NCBI GenBank assembly: GCA_002633005.1
Contig: NMRA01000419.1
Coordinates: forward strand, 218,770-282,769
From: Phoronis australis
Lineage: Eukaryota > Phoronida > Phoronidae
Reading direction: 5' to 3'
Length of the DNA stretch: 64,000 bases
This document shows, one piece after another, positions 1 through 12,056 of the stretch. Under the pieces are notes generated by a model that worked only from the letters and a program-made list of their open reading frames with translations, had not been told where the DNA came from and made no database searches. Each line of letters opens with the position of its first letter. The stretch's first letter is position 1. Both the position numbers and the translations under genes were made by a program.

Positions 1-485
1 GTCAGAGCTACTCTCAAATTAATTATTTTGCTGAAGGTCAGAGCTACTCTCAAATTAATTATTTTGCTGAAGGTCAGAGCTACTCTCAAATTAATTATTT
101 TGCTGAATGTCAGAGCTACTCTCAAATTATTTATTTGCTGAAGGTCAGAGCTACTCTCAAATCAATTATTTTGCTGAAGGTCAGAGCTACTCCCAAATTA
201 ATTATTTTGCTGAAGGTCAGAGCTACTCTCAAATCAATTATTTTGCTGAAGGTCAGAGCTACTCCCAAATTAATTATTTTGCTGAAGGTCAGAGCTACTC
301 TCAAATCAATTATTTTGCTGAAGGTCAGAGCTACTCCCAAATTAATTATTTTGCTGAAGGTCAGAGCTACTCTCAAATTAATTATTTTGCTGAAGGTCAG
401 AGCTACTCCCAAATTAATTATTTTGCTGAAGGTCAGAGCTACTCTCAAATTAATTATTTTGCTGAAGGTTAGAGCTACTCTCGAA
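1..485. repeat. 36-bp minisatellite, array cut by the window edge
   Basis: About 13 head-to-tail copies of a 36-bp unit beginning gtcagagctactc. The array is already under way at base 1, so it continues to the left. From about 144 the copies alternate between a 'tctcaaatc' and a 'tcccaaatt' version, a 72-bp dimer. Because 36 is a multiple of 3 the array stays open in several frames; the resulting periodic ORFs (about 107-491) have no support as genes. Confidence 0.95.
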
Positions 486-945
486 TTCTAAACATACAGG
501 TACAGTAATATCTGTCCCAAATTCCAAGAATCTCTAGAGAGAGTACTCAACAAAGCTTTGGTAACGTAGGAACACTAAAAGCGAAGGTTAAAATTGAAGC
601 TTTGTCGAAGTTATCGGTAGAGGTTGCAGCAACGACATACGATCACAGGAGACTCGCAAAACGTGTTCTAAATGCAGCATAGCCAATATGCTCTCAATAG
701 ACAGACATAAATAAAAAAGAAAGCATATCTGATGAAGAATGACGCTCATCATTTTTACAAGCACTCGTAAATGGTAGGAGAGCAATTTTGAATGAAGCCT
801 CGAACCCACTACTCAATATTAGTTTGAGAGTAGGAATGAACTGACACCTGTTGTCACTGCGATAACTTTGATATCGTTTTTAAGTAGGAAAGGTAAGCGA
901 AGTTTCCCCAAAGCTTCAGCAAACCAAAGTTGCACTAATGAGAAA
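486..945. other. No gene seen
   Basis: AT-rich sequence between two tandem arrays. Only short ORFs without splice-site or protein-like support. Confidence 0.6.
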
Positions 946-1177
946 GCGACCTTAGGGTATTCCTAATAAGAGACGGGAAGTGAAGTGGCGTGCGACCTTA
1001 GGGTATTCCTAATAAGAGACGGGAAGTGAAGTGCCGTGCGACCTTAGGGTATTCCTAATAAGAGACGGGAAGTGAAGTGCCGTGCGACCTTAGGGTATTC
1101 CTAATAAGAGACGGGAAGTGAAGTGCCGTGCGACCTTAGAGTATTCCTAATAAGAGACAAGAAGTGAAGTGGCGTGC
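946..1177. repeat. 46-bp tandem repeat, about 5 copies
   Basis: Copies start near 946, 992, 1038, 1084 and 1130. The unit contains 'gcgaccttagggtattccta' and 'agacgggaagtgaagt'; the last copy has diverged. Confidence 0.95.
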
Positions 1178-2092
1178 AAGTCAAATGTACAGCTTAGGAC
1201 CCTAAAAGTTCCAGACACAGTCACAAACTAAACGATCAGACTTGCAAAAATAACAATATATGCATTTCAAATGACAAAGGCATTTTGGTTATGACACAAC
1301 AAAATCTACGAATTAACATCAACAAAAAACCAAAAAAACCCAACATCGGCTGATTTCAATTCTCAAGTGGTGTTAAAAGAAGCATAAGCATATTATCCAT
1401 ACTGTCAATATCCAGCATATTATCCATACTGTCAATATCCAGCACGGCTTTCATTCTTAATGTGTAACTGTGTCACCTTGTCTGACATTTGAATTCAAAG
1501 GATTTTCCGCTGGCAGATTGCCCAAACTGATACCTTAAAATAACTGTAGGCAGGATTAACTCGATTTTTCCTCTAAGCAAAATAACTACAGATGTCTCTA
1601 TATTACTTCTCTTCATTCTGTTATTCACAAGCTGTGAATAGGACGCTAAAAGGCACAAATAACACAAACAGCTTCAACCAACACTTTGTTTGTATTTCTT
1701 AACACAGTTGAAAGAGTGAAGCAATTCAAATCCACTACTAACAAGTTAAAATAACAGAGTCAGGCCAAAAAGGAAATATGTCAATGTACAACAGCAGGTA
1801 ACACGCTGTATTCAACTGACCAAGATATTTATTCTTTGTGCAGTTGTCACTCATGTCTGTGCCAATGAATTGATATATCCAGTAACAAGAATTGTGAACT
1901 ACACACAAATTTGAAATGAAATAAAACAGTTATTGGAGAAGCCTGACATCTGACTACCTGTGAATGTTTTGAATCTGCACAGGAATAACGGGCTGAAAAC
2001 AATTGCAGACAATGGTTTAATTTACAATCCAATTACCATGCTATCAACCGTTATTTATGCTACTAGGATTATAACGGTAAAATCTCACCTAT
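1178..2092. other. No gene seen
   Basis: Non-coding. A short direct duplication ('agcatattatccatactg') lies at about 1388-1442. No exon-like open frame with splice signals was recognised. Confidence 0.6.
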
Positions 2093-2430
2093 CCAGGACA
2101 CAATATGGACGACAAGTCACCATAAGACATATAATTAGCACCACATTAATGTTGTTTAATATGGCCAACAAGTCACCATAAGACATGTAATTAGCACCAG
2201 ATTAATGTTGTTTATTATGGCCGACAAGTCACCATAAGACATATAATTAGCACCAGATTAATGTTGTTTAATATGGATGACAAGTCACCATAAGACATAC
2301 AATTAGCACCAGATTAATGTTGTTTAATATGGATGACAAGTCACCATAAGACATACAATTAGCACCAGCCAAATATCGGCTCCATTCCCATGTTTCAATA
2401 ATGGAGCCAAATATCGGCTCCATTCCCATG
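2093..2430. repeat. 56-bp tandem repeat (5 copies) and adjoining 2-copy repeat
   Basis: The unit contains 'caagtcaccataagacat' at 2113, 2169, 2225, 2281 and 2337, a 56-bp period. It is followed by two copies of 'gccaaatatcggctccattc' at about 2369-2430. Confidence 0.95.
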
Positions 2431-3000
2431 TTTAAAAATCATCAGGTGCAAATTTCCACTACAATATATAAAAACCACATGGATAGAATTTGTAAAATAT
2501 CAAGTTTTGTCTACTAAAATGAGTAAAAATTAAAGTAGAAATATCTTAGAAAGCACCGCATTTTCCTTAGACACATACTGTAGGTCTATTGTTTTCATAT
2601 CTATACCACTGTTTCACAAGAGTGAGATGGCAGAACAATAGTCAATTAAGCAACTGGTCAATAGGGGGTGGCAAGGGGTGTAGTAGTAGATGGGCACACT
2701 ATTCAGTGAACAGCTTCACTGAAGACAAAAGACAGAAAAGTCAATACAAAAGGTTACGCAGTTCTGACATAAATGATTATCAAAACAAAAACTTTGTTCT
2801 CAACACAGAACACTTGAGAATTCAATAGACACAAGCATAATTAATATAGTAATTTTTCGTAATTCCAATGGTAAATTTACCATCAACAAGAAATAAACAT
2901 TTTCAGTACAATAATTATCCATTTTTGGTTTGCTGAACATGACCTTCAAGGATTCTAAGTGTTGAAAAAAACTGGCACAGCAGCCAAAAATGTGTCATTT
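2431..3000. other. No gene seen
   Basis: AT-rich intergenic sequence; no convincing coding frame. Confidence 0.6.
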
Positions 3001-3156
3001 GTGCTCCTCAGGTTGTCACAGCATGCCCTCATCATTGCTGTGCTCCTCAGGTTGTCACAGCATGCCCTCATCATTGCTGTGCTCCTCAGGTTGTCACAGC
3101 ATGCCCTCATCATTGCTATGCTCCTCAGGTTGTCACAGCATTCCCTCATCACTGCT
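3001..3156. repeat. 39-bp minisatellite, 4 copies
   Basis: Unit begins 'gtgctcctcaggttgtcac' at 3001, 3040 and 3079; a fourth, diverged copy starts near 3118. The 13-codon period keeps frames open on both strands, so the ORFs here are repeat artefacts. Confidence 0.95.
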
Positions 3157-3680
3157 GAATACATCCCAAAATACCATTTAGGCCATCTAACAGAGGCAAG
3201 ACCTGTACATGGGCCACTTAGTATACATTTTAAGTTGGCAGGCCAAGATGAGTGCTGTGACAAACAGAAAACATGACCCACTAACTACACAAAAGTTTGT
3301 TGTTCTTGGGTTGCATTCAAAAAGATACTAATCTTGCAATAACTCAGCAGTGAAGTGAGACTTGGTATGACAGACCTGGCCATCAGCACAACACCTGTCT
3401 GTTGAAATCACTAATGCTTCAGCACACCTGCTTATGCCAGCTAATACTAAGGAAGGGGAACTTAAATGAGAATTATGTATTACACATAATCTGAACAAAA
3501 TGGACATCAGCCCTGGGTCTAGCTATTACAGTAGTCACATAATGAAACAAGCCTTGCCACTAGATCACAATGGCAGGGTTTTCCCTGAGCAAAAATCCTA
3601 ACACAGTGCAATTTGCAAGTTATGCTTTCAAATCTAAATCTTCATTTCACAAAAACAACAAAGTTAGGTACATGCTATTT

Positions 3681-4890
3681 ACTCTGCGCGTACAAGCGCA
3701 GAGTACTGTTGTTCCTGGGTTTTCTTCAATTTTATTCTTATTCTTCTTCTTCTTCCGACCAAATTTGAGGCTTAATAACTCCAAATTGGGTGAAGGTACA
3801 GTCTTTAAATTCAGCATATGACTTTTGACAGTACATAAATTTTGATTCGTTATATAATCATATTGCATAATGCACCGGAAGAGGTCATTTGGTGCAAAGG
3901 TCATGTAATTTTCAAAATGCTACTCCCTCTTTATTTTCAAAGCTATTCTTTTCAAATTCGGTACACAGGTATAAGTCAATAAGGCAATTTAAAAAAATTT
4001 TTCTAAGTAATTGGGTCATCTAATCAGGTTAAACAGGTCAAAGGTCATTAAGTGCAAACTAAAATTTTGAGGTAGACACTTCAAATTCACAGGTCTGACT
4101 GGCACAGGTAATTGGATTTGGAATCCAAAGTTTCCGGTCATTTAGTGCAAACATGGGGTCATTAGGTTCATTTTTCTTCTGAAAATTTGACCTTTTCATT
4201 CTCCAAGTATACTGATGTGTCAACCGTTAAACAACTATGATTCTCAGCATTAAACACATTTTTCATGGGCTTTGCAATAATTCTCCTAAAGACGCTTATA
4301 ATGCACCAGATAGGGTCAATTAGTGCAAAGGACATCTAACGTTCAAAATGCTATATCTCTTACATTTTTCAAGGAATTCTTTTCAATTTCAGCACACTAG
4401 TGTAAGTCAACATGCCAATTGAACAACCTACATGTACTTAACTACGCAATAGGCCTAACCAATCAGAAAAAATAGGTCAAAGGTCATTGAGTGCAAAATT
4501 AAAATTTTGAGCTAGAGACTTCAAAATTACATATCTGTTTATTAAATGCGATTGAGTTTGAATTTTAAATTTTTGGGTCATTTGGTGCACCCATGGGGTC
4601 ATTAGGTGCATTTTGCTTCTGAAAATTTGACCAATTCATTCATGTGGTATTCTTAAGTGCTTAAAGTAAAACATCTGTGATTCTTAGCATTAACCACACT
4701 TTAAATTGGTTTTAAAATTATTCCCTCATCGGGGTTCATAATGCACCGGAAGAGGTCAGTTAGTGGAAAGGTCATCAAAATATTAACATGTAATTTCTCC
4801 TACAATTTTAAAGAATTCCTTTTCATATTGGTAAATGGGTTGCTGTCAGTAACTTCCCATAACAATTACTTTAATACGCACGCGCAGAGT
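3681..4890. mobile_element. ~1.2-kb element with 11-bp terminal inverted repeats
   Basis: The left end ACTCTGCGCGT (3681-3691) is matched by the inverted right end ACGCGCAGAGT (4880-4890). The left end is also part of a 10-bp perfect hairpin (3680-3705). Inside are three diverged modules of about 435 bp, each with 'aatgcaccgg/aga' followed by 'ggtcatttagtgcaaaggtc', starting near 3869, 4301 and 4740. No transposase-like ORF is visible, so it is probably a non-autonomous DNA element. The family was not identified. Confidence 0.7.
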
Positions 4891-5876
4891 CCATTATTGT
4901 CACGGCCCATTATTGTCACGCCGTGACAATAATCTTTCTAGTTTCACTTGTGATTGTAAACTTTAGGGAATAATTAGGCTAAAGATTTTAAACATGACTC
5001 AGAACTTTCAAAATATGTCAAAGAATGATGTTTGAATACATACAAGAACACTGTTGCATAGGGTTTAATGAGATTTCCCATAAATAATTTCCTTACGTCC
5101 ATCACATCATCAATATTATCACTGAGAGTTGTGCCATGAGACAATCAGACAAACAATTGACCTATCACCAGGATTTTGAGTGACGGCTTAACTGACCAAT
5201 TAAAACGCAGCATTATTGACACACCTTCGTTTCTAAGCCGCCATTTTACTCGACAAATAACACATTGCCGGGTAAAATTTGTTTGCTATGCAAGGGGGCA
5301 GAGCTTGTGATAGGTCGATTCACACAACAGTGTTTGACGTTCCAAAATGTCATAAATGAAAGAAATGCATTTTGTCATCAAATCAGTTCGTCTTGCATGT
5401 TGAGAAATAGAAACTGGATCAAGCAAAAGATGCTTTCCTGATCTTGCAACACTGCATGTCAAATGTTCTGATTGTGCCAATGCACAAGAGCCTAATTCAT
5501 AATAGGGCACCATAACCCAAAAACTCTCATCACATTTCAAACACAGTTGGACATTTTGAAGCTATAACAAATTATAAAATACACCAGTTAGGGTGCACAC
5601 TCCACTACTCTCATCATTTCTCAACATAGTGGACCAATAAGGAGTTCACTGTTGTGTAGTCTAGGACAATGTGGTCCATCACTCTCATCATATCTGAACA
5701 CAGGATCCGTTAGGTGTGAGTGTGCATCATGGTCCATCACTGGCATGGCTCCTCAAATGTGTTAAAAGATTATCCAGAAATCACAATTCCATTCATGGTG
5801 ATCATAGACCTGTGCAACTAATAGACTGTGGCTTTTACCACAAGTCCTGTTTAGACGTCAACTTTTGGCCCGGCGC
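4891..5876. other. No gene seen
   Basis: Intergenic. A small inverted repeat 'cccattattgtcacg/cgtgacaat' lies at about 4907-4932. No coding exon recognised. Confidence 0.55.
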
Positions 5877-6145
5877 AACTGACACGGAGCAAATTGATCG
5901 GTGTCAAGTGTCCATTTACACACACAACTCACTAACTATGGCAAGACGAAAAATGTAGGCTGGAGAGTGGATCACATATGCGAACCTGTATTTAGGTCAT
6001 TAAACAAGCGCAGTAGAGACGATACTTTCCACCTTGACCCAGTTTCGCAATTGACATGGAACAAGATGATCTAGCGCAAATTGCTCTACCTCACAAACGG
6101 GTGGCAAAAGTTGTCACCACGGTGTCAATTTGCTCCGTGTCAGTC
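5877..6145. mobile_element. Short inverted-repeat element (MITE-like)
   Basis: 'actgacacggagcaaattga' at about 5878-5898 is repeated in inverted form at about 6122-6145, giving about 21 matching bases separated by about 220 bp. Related 'ccgtgtcagctgatccgtg' sequence follows at about 6172-6200. No ORF. Confidence 0.65.
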
Positions 6146-6534
6146 CCGTTTACACACTGGAACAACTCGTTCCGTGTCAGCTGATCCGTGTCAACTTATG
6201 TAGTGTAAACGGCACTATAGACACATTGATACTTTCCGGAAGGGGGAAGGAGGTACCTGCAATTGTGATGACTGATGCTTTACTCTATAACAAAATCTAA
6301 ATTTGCTAGAATAAACATTCTTTCTCCACAATGCAATAAGTTTGGTTCCATTTAGAGATATTTGATACCCACTAGGATTTGCTAGACTAGCAGTTCACAG
6401 ATTCCAAACATTATGTTCACAATAAAAGCCAGGTTAGGAACTAACAGCATACCAACAGGAGGAATAATCATGGACAACCCTTTCCTGATATAGAGTCAAA
6501 ACCACACTACTGAGTTAAATAAAGGTAAAGATCT

Positions 6535-6656
6535 GTTTCAGTAGACATTACTCTGCTGGGATCTGCTCACTGTCTTCAAAGAGCGCCACCTCACTGTTTC
6601 AGTAGACATTACTTTGCTAGGATCTGATCACTGACATCAAAGAGCGCCACCTCACT
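6535..6656. repeat. Two-copy ~60-bp tandem duplication
   Basis: 'gtttcagtagacattact' is followed in each copy by 'aaagagcgccacctcactgt'; the copies are about 92% alike by eye. Confidence 0.9.
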
Positions 6657-6732
6657 GTTTAAAACTTTCAAAAAGTGAGTTCACTTTTAAATGGATGCGT
6701 GCACGCCAATTCTTTGATAACACAGCCACTAA

Positions 6733-7474
6733 ACCAAGGTACTTAAACTACACGGTTCACGGGCTGCTAAACCCTATGTCAGACGCAAAAACACAACTCG
6801 TGTACGTGCTAACACCATTCATTGACTCACATACACGGAATTGGACTCTCAAAACACGATTCATTCACTCAAAATACATATTTAAGGACTCGTAAACACG
6901 ACACATGGACCGCCAAACACAGCTCATTCCGATAAAGCATGCCAAATACACGGTCACTGACTCATCGGCTTCCCAGGTAAGTAACGCAAAATAGTGATTA
7001 TTTAACTACGCAAAAAGGGAATTGGAACAGAGGGTCATTTTACGGAGTTTGAACAGTCCATGTCATTTTGAGAAGAAAGCAGATGATAACAGAAGTCAGT
7101 ATTCTCACGCCAATAAATTTGAGAACAAATAAGCAGTTTAAATATAAATAATGTTTGTTTCTAATTCACAACAAGTAAGTCACACTACAGACAAACATAT
7201 GATCAAAATTATAATCTTGCACCTATTACACAGCTGTCGCAGCTGATTTATACATTTTATCCATAAACCGTGTTTGGCAGTCCATGTGGTTTGTTTCTAC
7301 TTGACAGTCAGTCCGTGACCGAGTATTTTGGGTAAATGAATTGTGTTTTATGAGTCCGATCCCGTGTATGTGAGTCAGGGAAGTGCTTGCAGGTACGCGA
7401 GTCGTGTTTTTGCATCCAACACCGTGTTCAGCAGTCCGTTAACATTGTAGTGTAGACTGTACCTTGATAAAGTC
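6733..7474. mobile_element. Fold-back element with ~200-bp inverted arms
   Basis: The left arm (about 6733-6940) and the inverted right arm (about 7258-7474) align over about 200 bp with mismatches. Shared blocks include gacgcaaaaacac, gactcacatacacgg, aaaacac and acatggac-gccaaacac. The spacer is about 320 bp of AT-rich sequence with no transposase frame. It is probably a non-autonomous fold-back or long-TIR element. Confidence 0.75.
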
Positions 7475-8590
7475 TACAGTCAGATATACATACATGTATA
7501 GATTCCAAACTCAGCAAGCATTAACTCTAGGCAGATTAGTTGACAAAAGGTTCAGGAACCAATTCAGAGTTGTCCTTTTGATAACTGGACATAACTTTCC
7601 ACTCAACACCAGTGTTTGACTGACTACTTACTGAAGAATTGTGTGCAGTGGCCATTGTCCATGGGTTGACCAACTCAGTGAGTTTCACCCAAATGTCAAA
7701 CAGATACAGTTCCAGTGACCCACAACTATGTGGTCTGCATTTATACATGGAGTTAGTCTAGAGATATTTAGACTGATTCAAAGAGGAAGGAAAAGCTGAA
7801 CCATCTACTGTAGTTATATCTTGCACTGTTTAATGTGATTTATTGAGGAGACAAATCCTCCCAGGTCGCCAACAACCAACAATTCAATGTACTGCTTAGG
7901 GCAAAGTGATTCTAAACTTGAAAGTAATGTTGTTAATCAATGGAAGGAAACTTTTGGGCCTTGTGAGGGAAATTTCATATGATTTTAAATCATCTTCTCT
8001 GGATTCAGCCCTAATATTGAGCCAATAAACGCCCTGTACAAAAATAAAACTTTTATTTAAGTAACCTCAATGTAATATACCGTACAACCATTCTAATTAA
8101 CTTTTTGATTATATAGCTAGCCTTTCTTACAAAATTACCTGACATTTGCTCATGTAATAATGAGTCAGCCACGTAGTTTAACTAACATGTGGTAATGATA
8201 ACTATTAAAAAACAAGTATTCATATCTTGACTAAAAATTGCAATGTTTTGGAGCAAAAAAGATCTGAGTTATTATTTGAGAGGACCAAGAATTTTGCTTC
8301 TATGAGCAGCAGTCTCCTATGAGCAGCAGTCCTCAAGTCGGTATTTTGATAAACCATGAAAGCAAGCCAGTCTATAAACACAGCCTAAAATACCCATAGC
8401 ACTACTATGATTGTGTGTTTTTAAACACATTGCCGAAGTTATCTGCCATTTTAATTTGAGTAATTTTACATAAAAATTAATTTATTGCTCATACACTAGT
8501 GATATCTGTACTTGAAAGTTACCGCTAGTCAGTAAATTTTCACCCAATTAATTTTAGTAAATATATAGATGCTAATGTTAGCCAATAGTG
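7475..8590. other. No gene recognised
   Basis: A minus-strand open frame at 7536-7748 contains a consensus donor (rc of acttac near 7626) and an upstream acceptor-like AG. It matches no family I know and may be chance. Confidence 0.45.
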
Positions 8591-8594
8591 AATC

Positions 8595-8700
8595 AAATAA
8601 AGAAATAAACAGAAAAATCAGGAACCCCAACTTGGAATCGAACAACAAGTCTTTAGATTGCTAAGCTACTGAGGACCCGATCTCCATACAATTACTGTTA
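8595..8700 (-). mobile_element. tRNA-derived SINE fragment
   Basis: Read on the minus strand, it has a box-A-like stretch (cagtagcttagcaa), a box-B-like 'gttcgattccaagttgg', then the tail 'ttcctgatttttctgttta'. The same tail and box B recur on the minus strand at 45,960-46,035, so this is an interspersed family. Confidence 0.6.
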
Positions 8701-8784
8701 TCTATGATTGGCCAAATCTCATGTGAAAAAGGCAAAATGGGATGGAACAGTTGGCTACAAACACTAACTGCACAGATATCAGGT

Positions 8785-9232
8785 GCTCAATAGCTCAGTG
8801 GTACGAGCACTAGACCAACAATCTAGAGACCTGCGCTCAGTGGTAAGAGCAAGTAAGACTGACAATCTAGAGATCTGTGCTCAGTGGTAAGAACACTAGA
8901 CCGACAGTCTAGAGATCTGTGCTCATTGGTAAGAGCACTAGACTGACAATCTAGAGACCTGTGCTCAGTGGTAAGAGCAAGTAAGACTGACAATCTAGAG
9001 ATCTGTGCTCAGTGGTAAGAACACTAGACCGACAGTCTAGAGATCTGTGCTCATTGGTAAGAGCACTAGACTGACAATCTAGAGACCTGTGCTCAGTGGT
9101 AAGAACACTAGACCGACAATCTAAAGATCTGTGCTCAGTGGTAAGAACACTAGACCGACAATCTAGAGACCTGTGCTAAGTGGTAAGAGCACTAGACTGG
9201 CAATCCAGAGACCTGTGGTTTAATTCCCAGTT
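8785..9232 (+). mobile_element. tRNA-like SINE with amplified box-A/anticodon-arm module
   Basis: Ten head-to-tail modules of 42 or 44 bp start at 8793, 8835, 8879, 8921, 8963, 9007, 9049, 9091, 9133 and 9175. Each holds a tRNA box-A-like 'gctcagtggtaagagca' followed by an anticodon-arm-like 'ctagactgacaatctag'. Only the final module continues into a box-B-like 'ggtttaattcccag' near 9215. Modules 8835-8962 and 8963-9090 are identical as a 128-bp block, indicating a later higher-order duplication. Confidence 0.75.
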
Positions 9233-10315
9233 CCTGACTTTACCTAATTAACATGTTCAAAGACAACATTTGCTTCTGTTGAATGCATCAGCCTCAAAAG
9301 CCAATAAAAGTTGTCTTCAATATGATGCAGCTTATAAGAAGTCATTCTGACATCAAAAAACATTTGACAAGCTCAGATAGGGATGCTTTTTACTTGACCA
9401 GGCCAGCTCAAAGGCGTGTTTGTGTGTTTGCAGCCTAACCTTTTGAAATTTAGGTCAAATATAGGGTGTATTTTTCTACCTCCATAAACAAAAGAATTAA
9501 ATTAGGGATATGATTGCAGACAATACAGCATTTTCATTCATTAGTATACTGAGTGCAAACAACAAGTGCAAATCCTCTGCCTGAGACAGTCCCACCAGTG
9601 TCAGTATTTCAATATACCACTGACATATCTACTATACAGAAGAAATACACCTGATTAATCCTCAGGTTATCGATTGAATTTACAATAACTCCTTGACTAG
9701 GTAAGAAAAACAATTGATCAATAAGATATACACACTACAAAGTAACTTGTGACTACTGAGTCTAGTGTTCATGACCTCAGGCATCACTGGCTCTTAGTCG
9801 CCGAAGAAATTCTAATGGGCCGAAGGCAACTGGACAGAAAGGGTGAGAGTTGGCCAAATTTGAGCTTCATCAGAAAATTTCTTCAGCACATTAATTTTCA
9901 CTCATATTCTAATTCGTAAATAAAGCAAAATGATGGCTTTGACACCACAAACATCCAGAAAAAACCAAAACAATATACCCAGATGCATCAGTACCGGTTG
10001 AGAATTATTATAACTTGGGTGATTGGAGCCACGTTATATGTAGTTTTTGACAGCCCTTGGCGAAGACATGAAATATAATTGTTTAGTAAAAGGCAATAGA
10101 ATACTTAGAGGACAACATTTAGCGCCATCTACAGTTCACTTCTGAGAGATGGACACTCATAAATTCTTCCTGGTCATCGCGCTGCCAAAAAACCACAGCT
10201 GTGCTGTTGGATACTCAAAACAAGTTATTCAAGTCCGTGAATGAAAGGAATTATGTTTCATGCGATAACAATGATGGAGAGGTGGTATCTACAATATGCT
10301 GTAATTTTTACTCAC
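9233..10315. other. No gene recognised (presumed intron of the minus-strand gene)
   Basis: AT-rich. It lies downstream of the minus-strand exon at 10,316-10,389 and would be its first intron if that call is right. No second exon was found. Confidence 0.4.
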
Positions 10316-10389
10316 CACAGCAACAGTCTGGACAGGCGGTTGGCGTAGTTGTGGGGGTTAGGATTGGATGCCTTTACTGGGGGCTCCAT
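10316..10389 (-). CDS. First coding exon of an ABCC4/MRP4-like ABC transporter
   Basis: On the minus strand an ATG at 10,389 opens 24 codons plus two bases, followed directly by a consensus donor (GTGAGT, rc of 10,310-10,315). The peptide starts MEPPVKASNPNPHNYANRLS and continues to RLLL plus TG, which would become W or C with the next exon. This resembles the start of human MRP4 (ABCC4), where a PNP...AN..SR motif precedes the WWLNPLF segment leading into the first membrane domain; that comparison is from memory. MRP4 is a plasma-membrane ATP-driven exporter of organic anions and cyclic nucleotides. A minimal upstream ORF (ATG GAG TGA, near 10,412) precedes the start. The other exons were not found and would lie at lower coordinates or outside the window. 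The exon is short, so the family call is tentative; the start-plus-donor structure is clear. Confidence 0.45.
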
Positions 10390-12056
10390 AGCAATGGTGG
10401 ACGTATCACTCCATAGTTAATATACAGACAACTTGACCTCACTTCATTATTCTACCTGGAACAAGTCAAAAAGCACACAGTTGTAGACACTGAGAACGTA
10501 CACAATTAAGCAGCGTTTCCCACAGCCTGTTGAATTTAGTTAAAAGTTCATCCGAGATTTGGAAACCCGATTATCAACTTCGGTGTAATGTGCTGGAATG
10601 GTCACTTTGAGGAGGTACCTATCCACAGTATATTGTCTTGTAACAATGAAGAAACCATCAGTTTCAATGGCTTATTGTTAGCCAAGATAGAAATTTAAAT
10701 AACAGGAACAATGACTGATCCTGAACCCTAATTAACTTTGAACATATACCAGAAAGTGTTAGTCAAAATGTTTAGCAAAGGTTCTTAACCATACTCAAAC
10801 TGAGCAACACCACATGTAGACACTCAGTGTTGAGTGATTCATTACAGCTGCTTAAACAATTCTACAAGTGCAGTCATTGAAAACTATATGTAATGCCCAA
10901 GAAGGAACTAGTGAATGGTGGCAAAGTTTTGAGGAATGAGATCTCAACTAAGTCAGATCTGGCTTCGGCAATGATTAATTGACAAAAAATAAACCGAATG
11001 AATAATTTGACTTATCCCACCTGTATTTTCATTCTGGTCAAGCCTCAGAGACCTTCGTCACAATCAAACCTGAAGATCCATATGGTAAGGCACACATAAG
11101 CTGTCAATTGACCACAGAACAACACTTGTTGATTGTGATGTAAATTTTATTTATTCCTTAAAACCTCTTCCAGTATTAAGCACATTATTTGCGAAGTGAA
11201 ACAAAGATGACATGATTCCGAACTCTGAAGTGACATATGTTGACTAATATCAATCAAAAAAAATTTGTTCCAAAGAGCATTTCTGTCCACCAACGATGGG
11301 TGACTATATCTAGCAAATTAGGTGCACATACTATTACAATTTTCCAGTGGTTTAAAGAATCGTTAGATTTCAGTGAATAGACAGAGATTGAGAAAGACTA
11401 AGATAGAGGGCAGGATCTCAGTCTCTGAGTCTGACTGAGTGTGAATGATTTAGGCGAAGTTCAATTTTACTAGTTTACCAGTTGGAGTTTTTGATTTCGT
11501 ACTTACGCATTCATTTTGTTTTCAATCGGACACAAAAATAAGCTCGCCCTGTAAAAGACATTTTCCAAACTCAGAATACTTCCTTAAGCACACCTGTACG
11601 ACGTACCTGAACATACATCCGACGTCATTAATATCACAAAAATTTAAATCAACCACCTGTCAATAACTTGTTTACTTGCGCAAGGTGTCGCTTGTAAAGC
11701 TACTATCAAAATGTGGAATGGAAACATATTACTATCAATTTGCAATGTGTGTGTTTTTAACATGCAACTAAGCCAATTTAAGTCAAAATGCTATTAATTG
11801 ATTCTAAATCACAAAACAACTGTTTTTATTTGATTTATTTGTCAAATCAACAAATAATTAGTAATGGTGTGTCAGGACACAGTCTCGACTATGCTAGAAC
11901 CCACTCTTGTTTAGCACTGTCGTAAACCAAGTAACCCTTCCCGGCGACCAACTTGAAGCCCACCGGAGCACGCTCTGACTACATATAAAGTATTGTTTGG
12001 TAGACCTGTAGTTCTCAGCAGACACCGTAAATGGCCCCGATCCCGTATTCAGCCAG
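10390..12056. other. Upstream flank of the minus-strand exon; no gene seen
   Basis: It would contain the promoter and 5' UTR of the gene starting at 10,389. A minus-strand ATG with a consensus donor (ATGAATGC then gtaagt) near 11,507-11,521 could be part of an alternative leader exon, but nothing else supports it. Confidence 0.35.

Noticed and set aside
107-491. ORFs encoding a FAEGQSYSQINY-type repeat on both strands
   Set aside because: The 36-bp satellite period keeps frames open; no start context, splice sites or unique sequence.
2955-3281. 105-108-codon ORFs on both strands
   Set aside because: Created by the 39-bp tandem repeat.
10201-10416. 71-codon plus-strand ORF
   Set aside because: Overlaps the minus-strand ABCC4-like exon, which has a start, a donor and a family-like motif.
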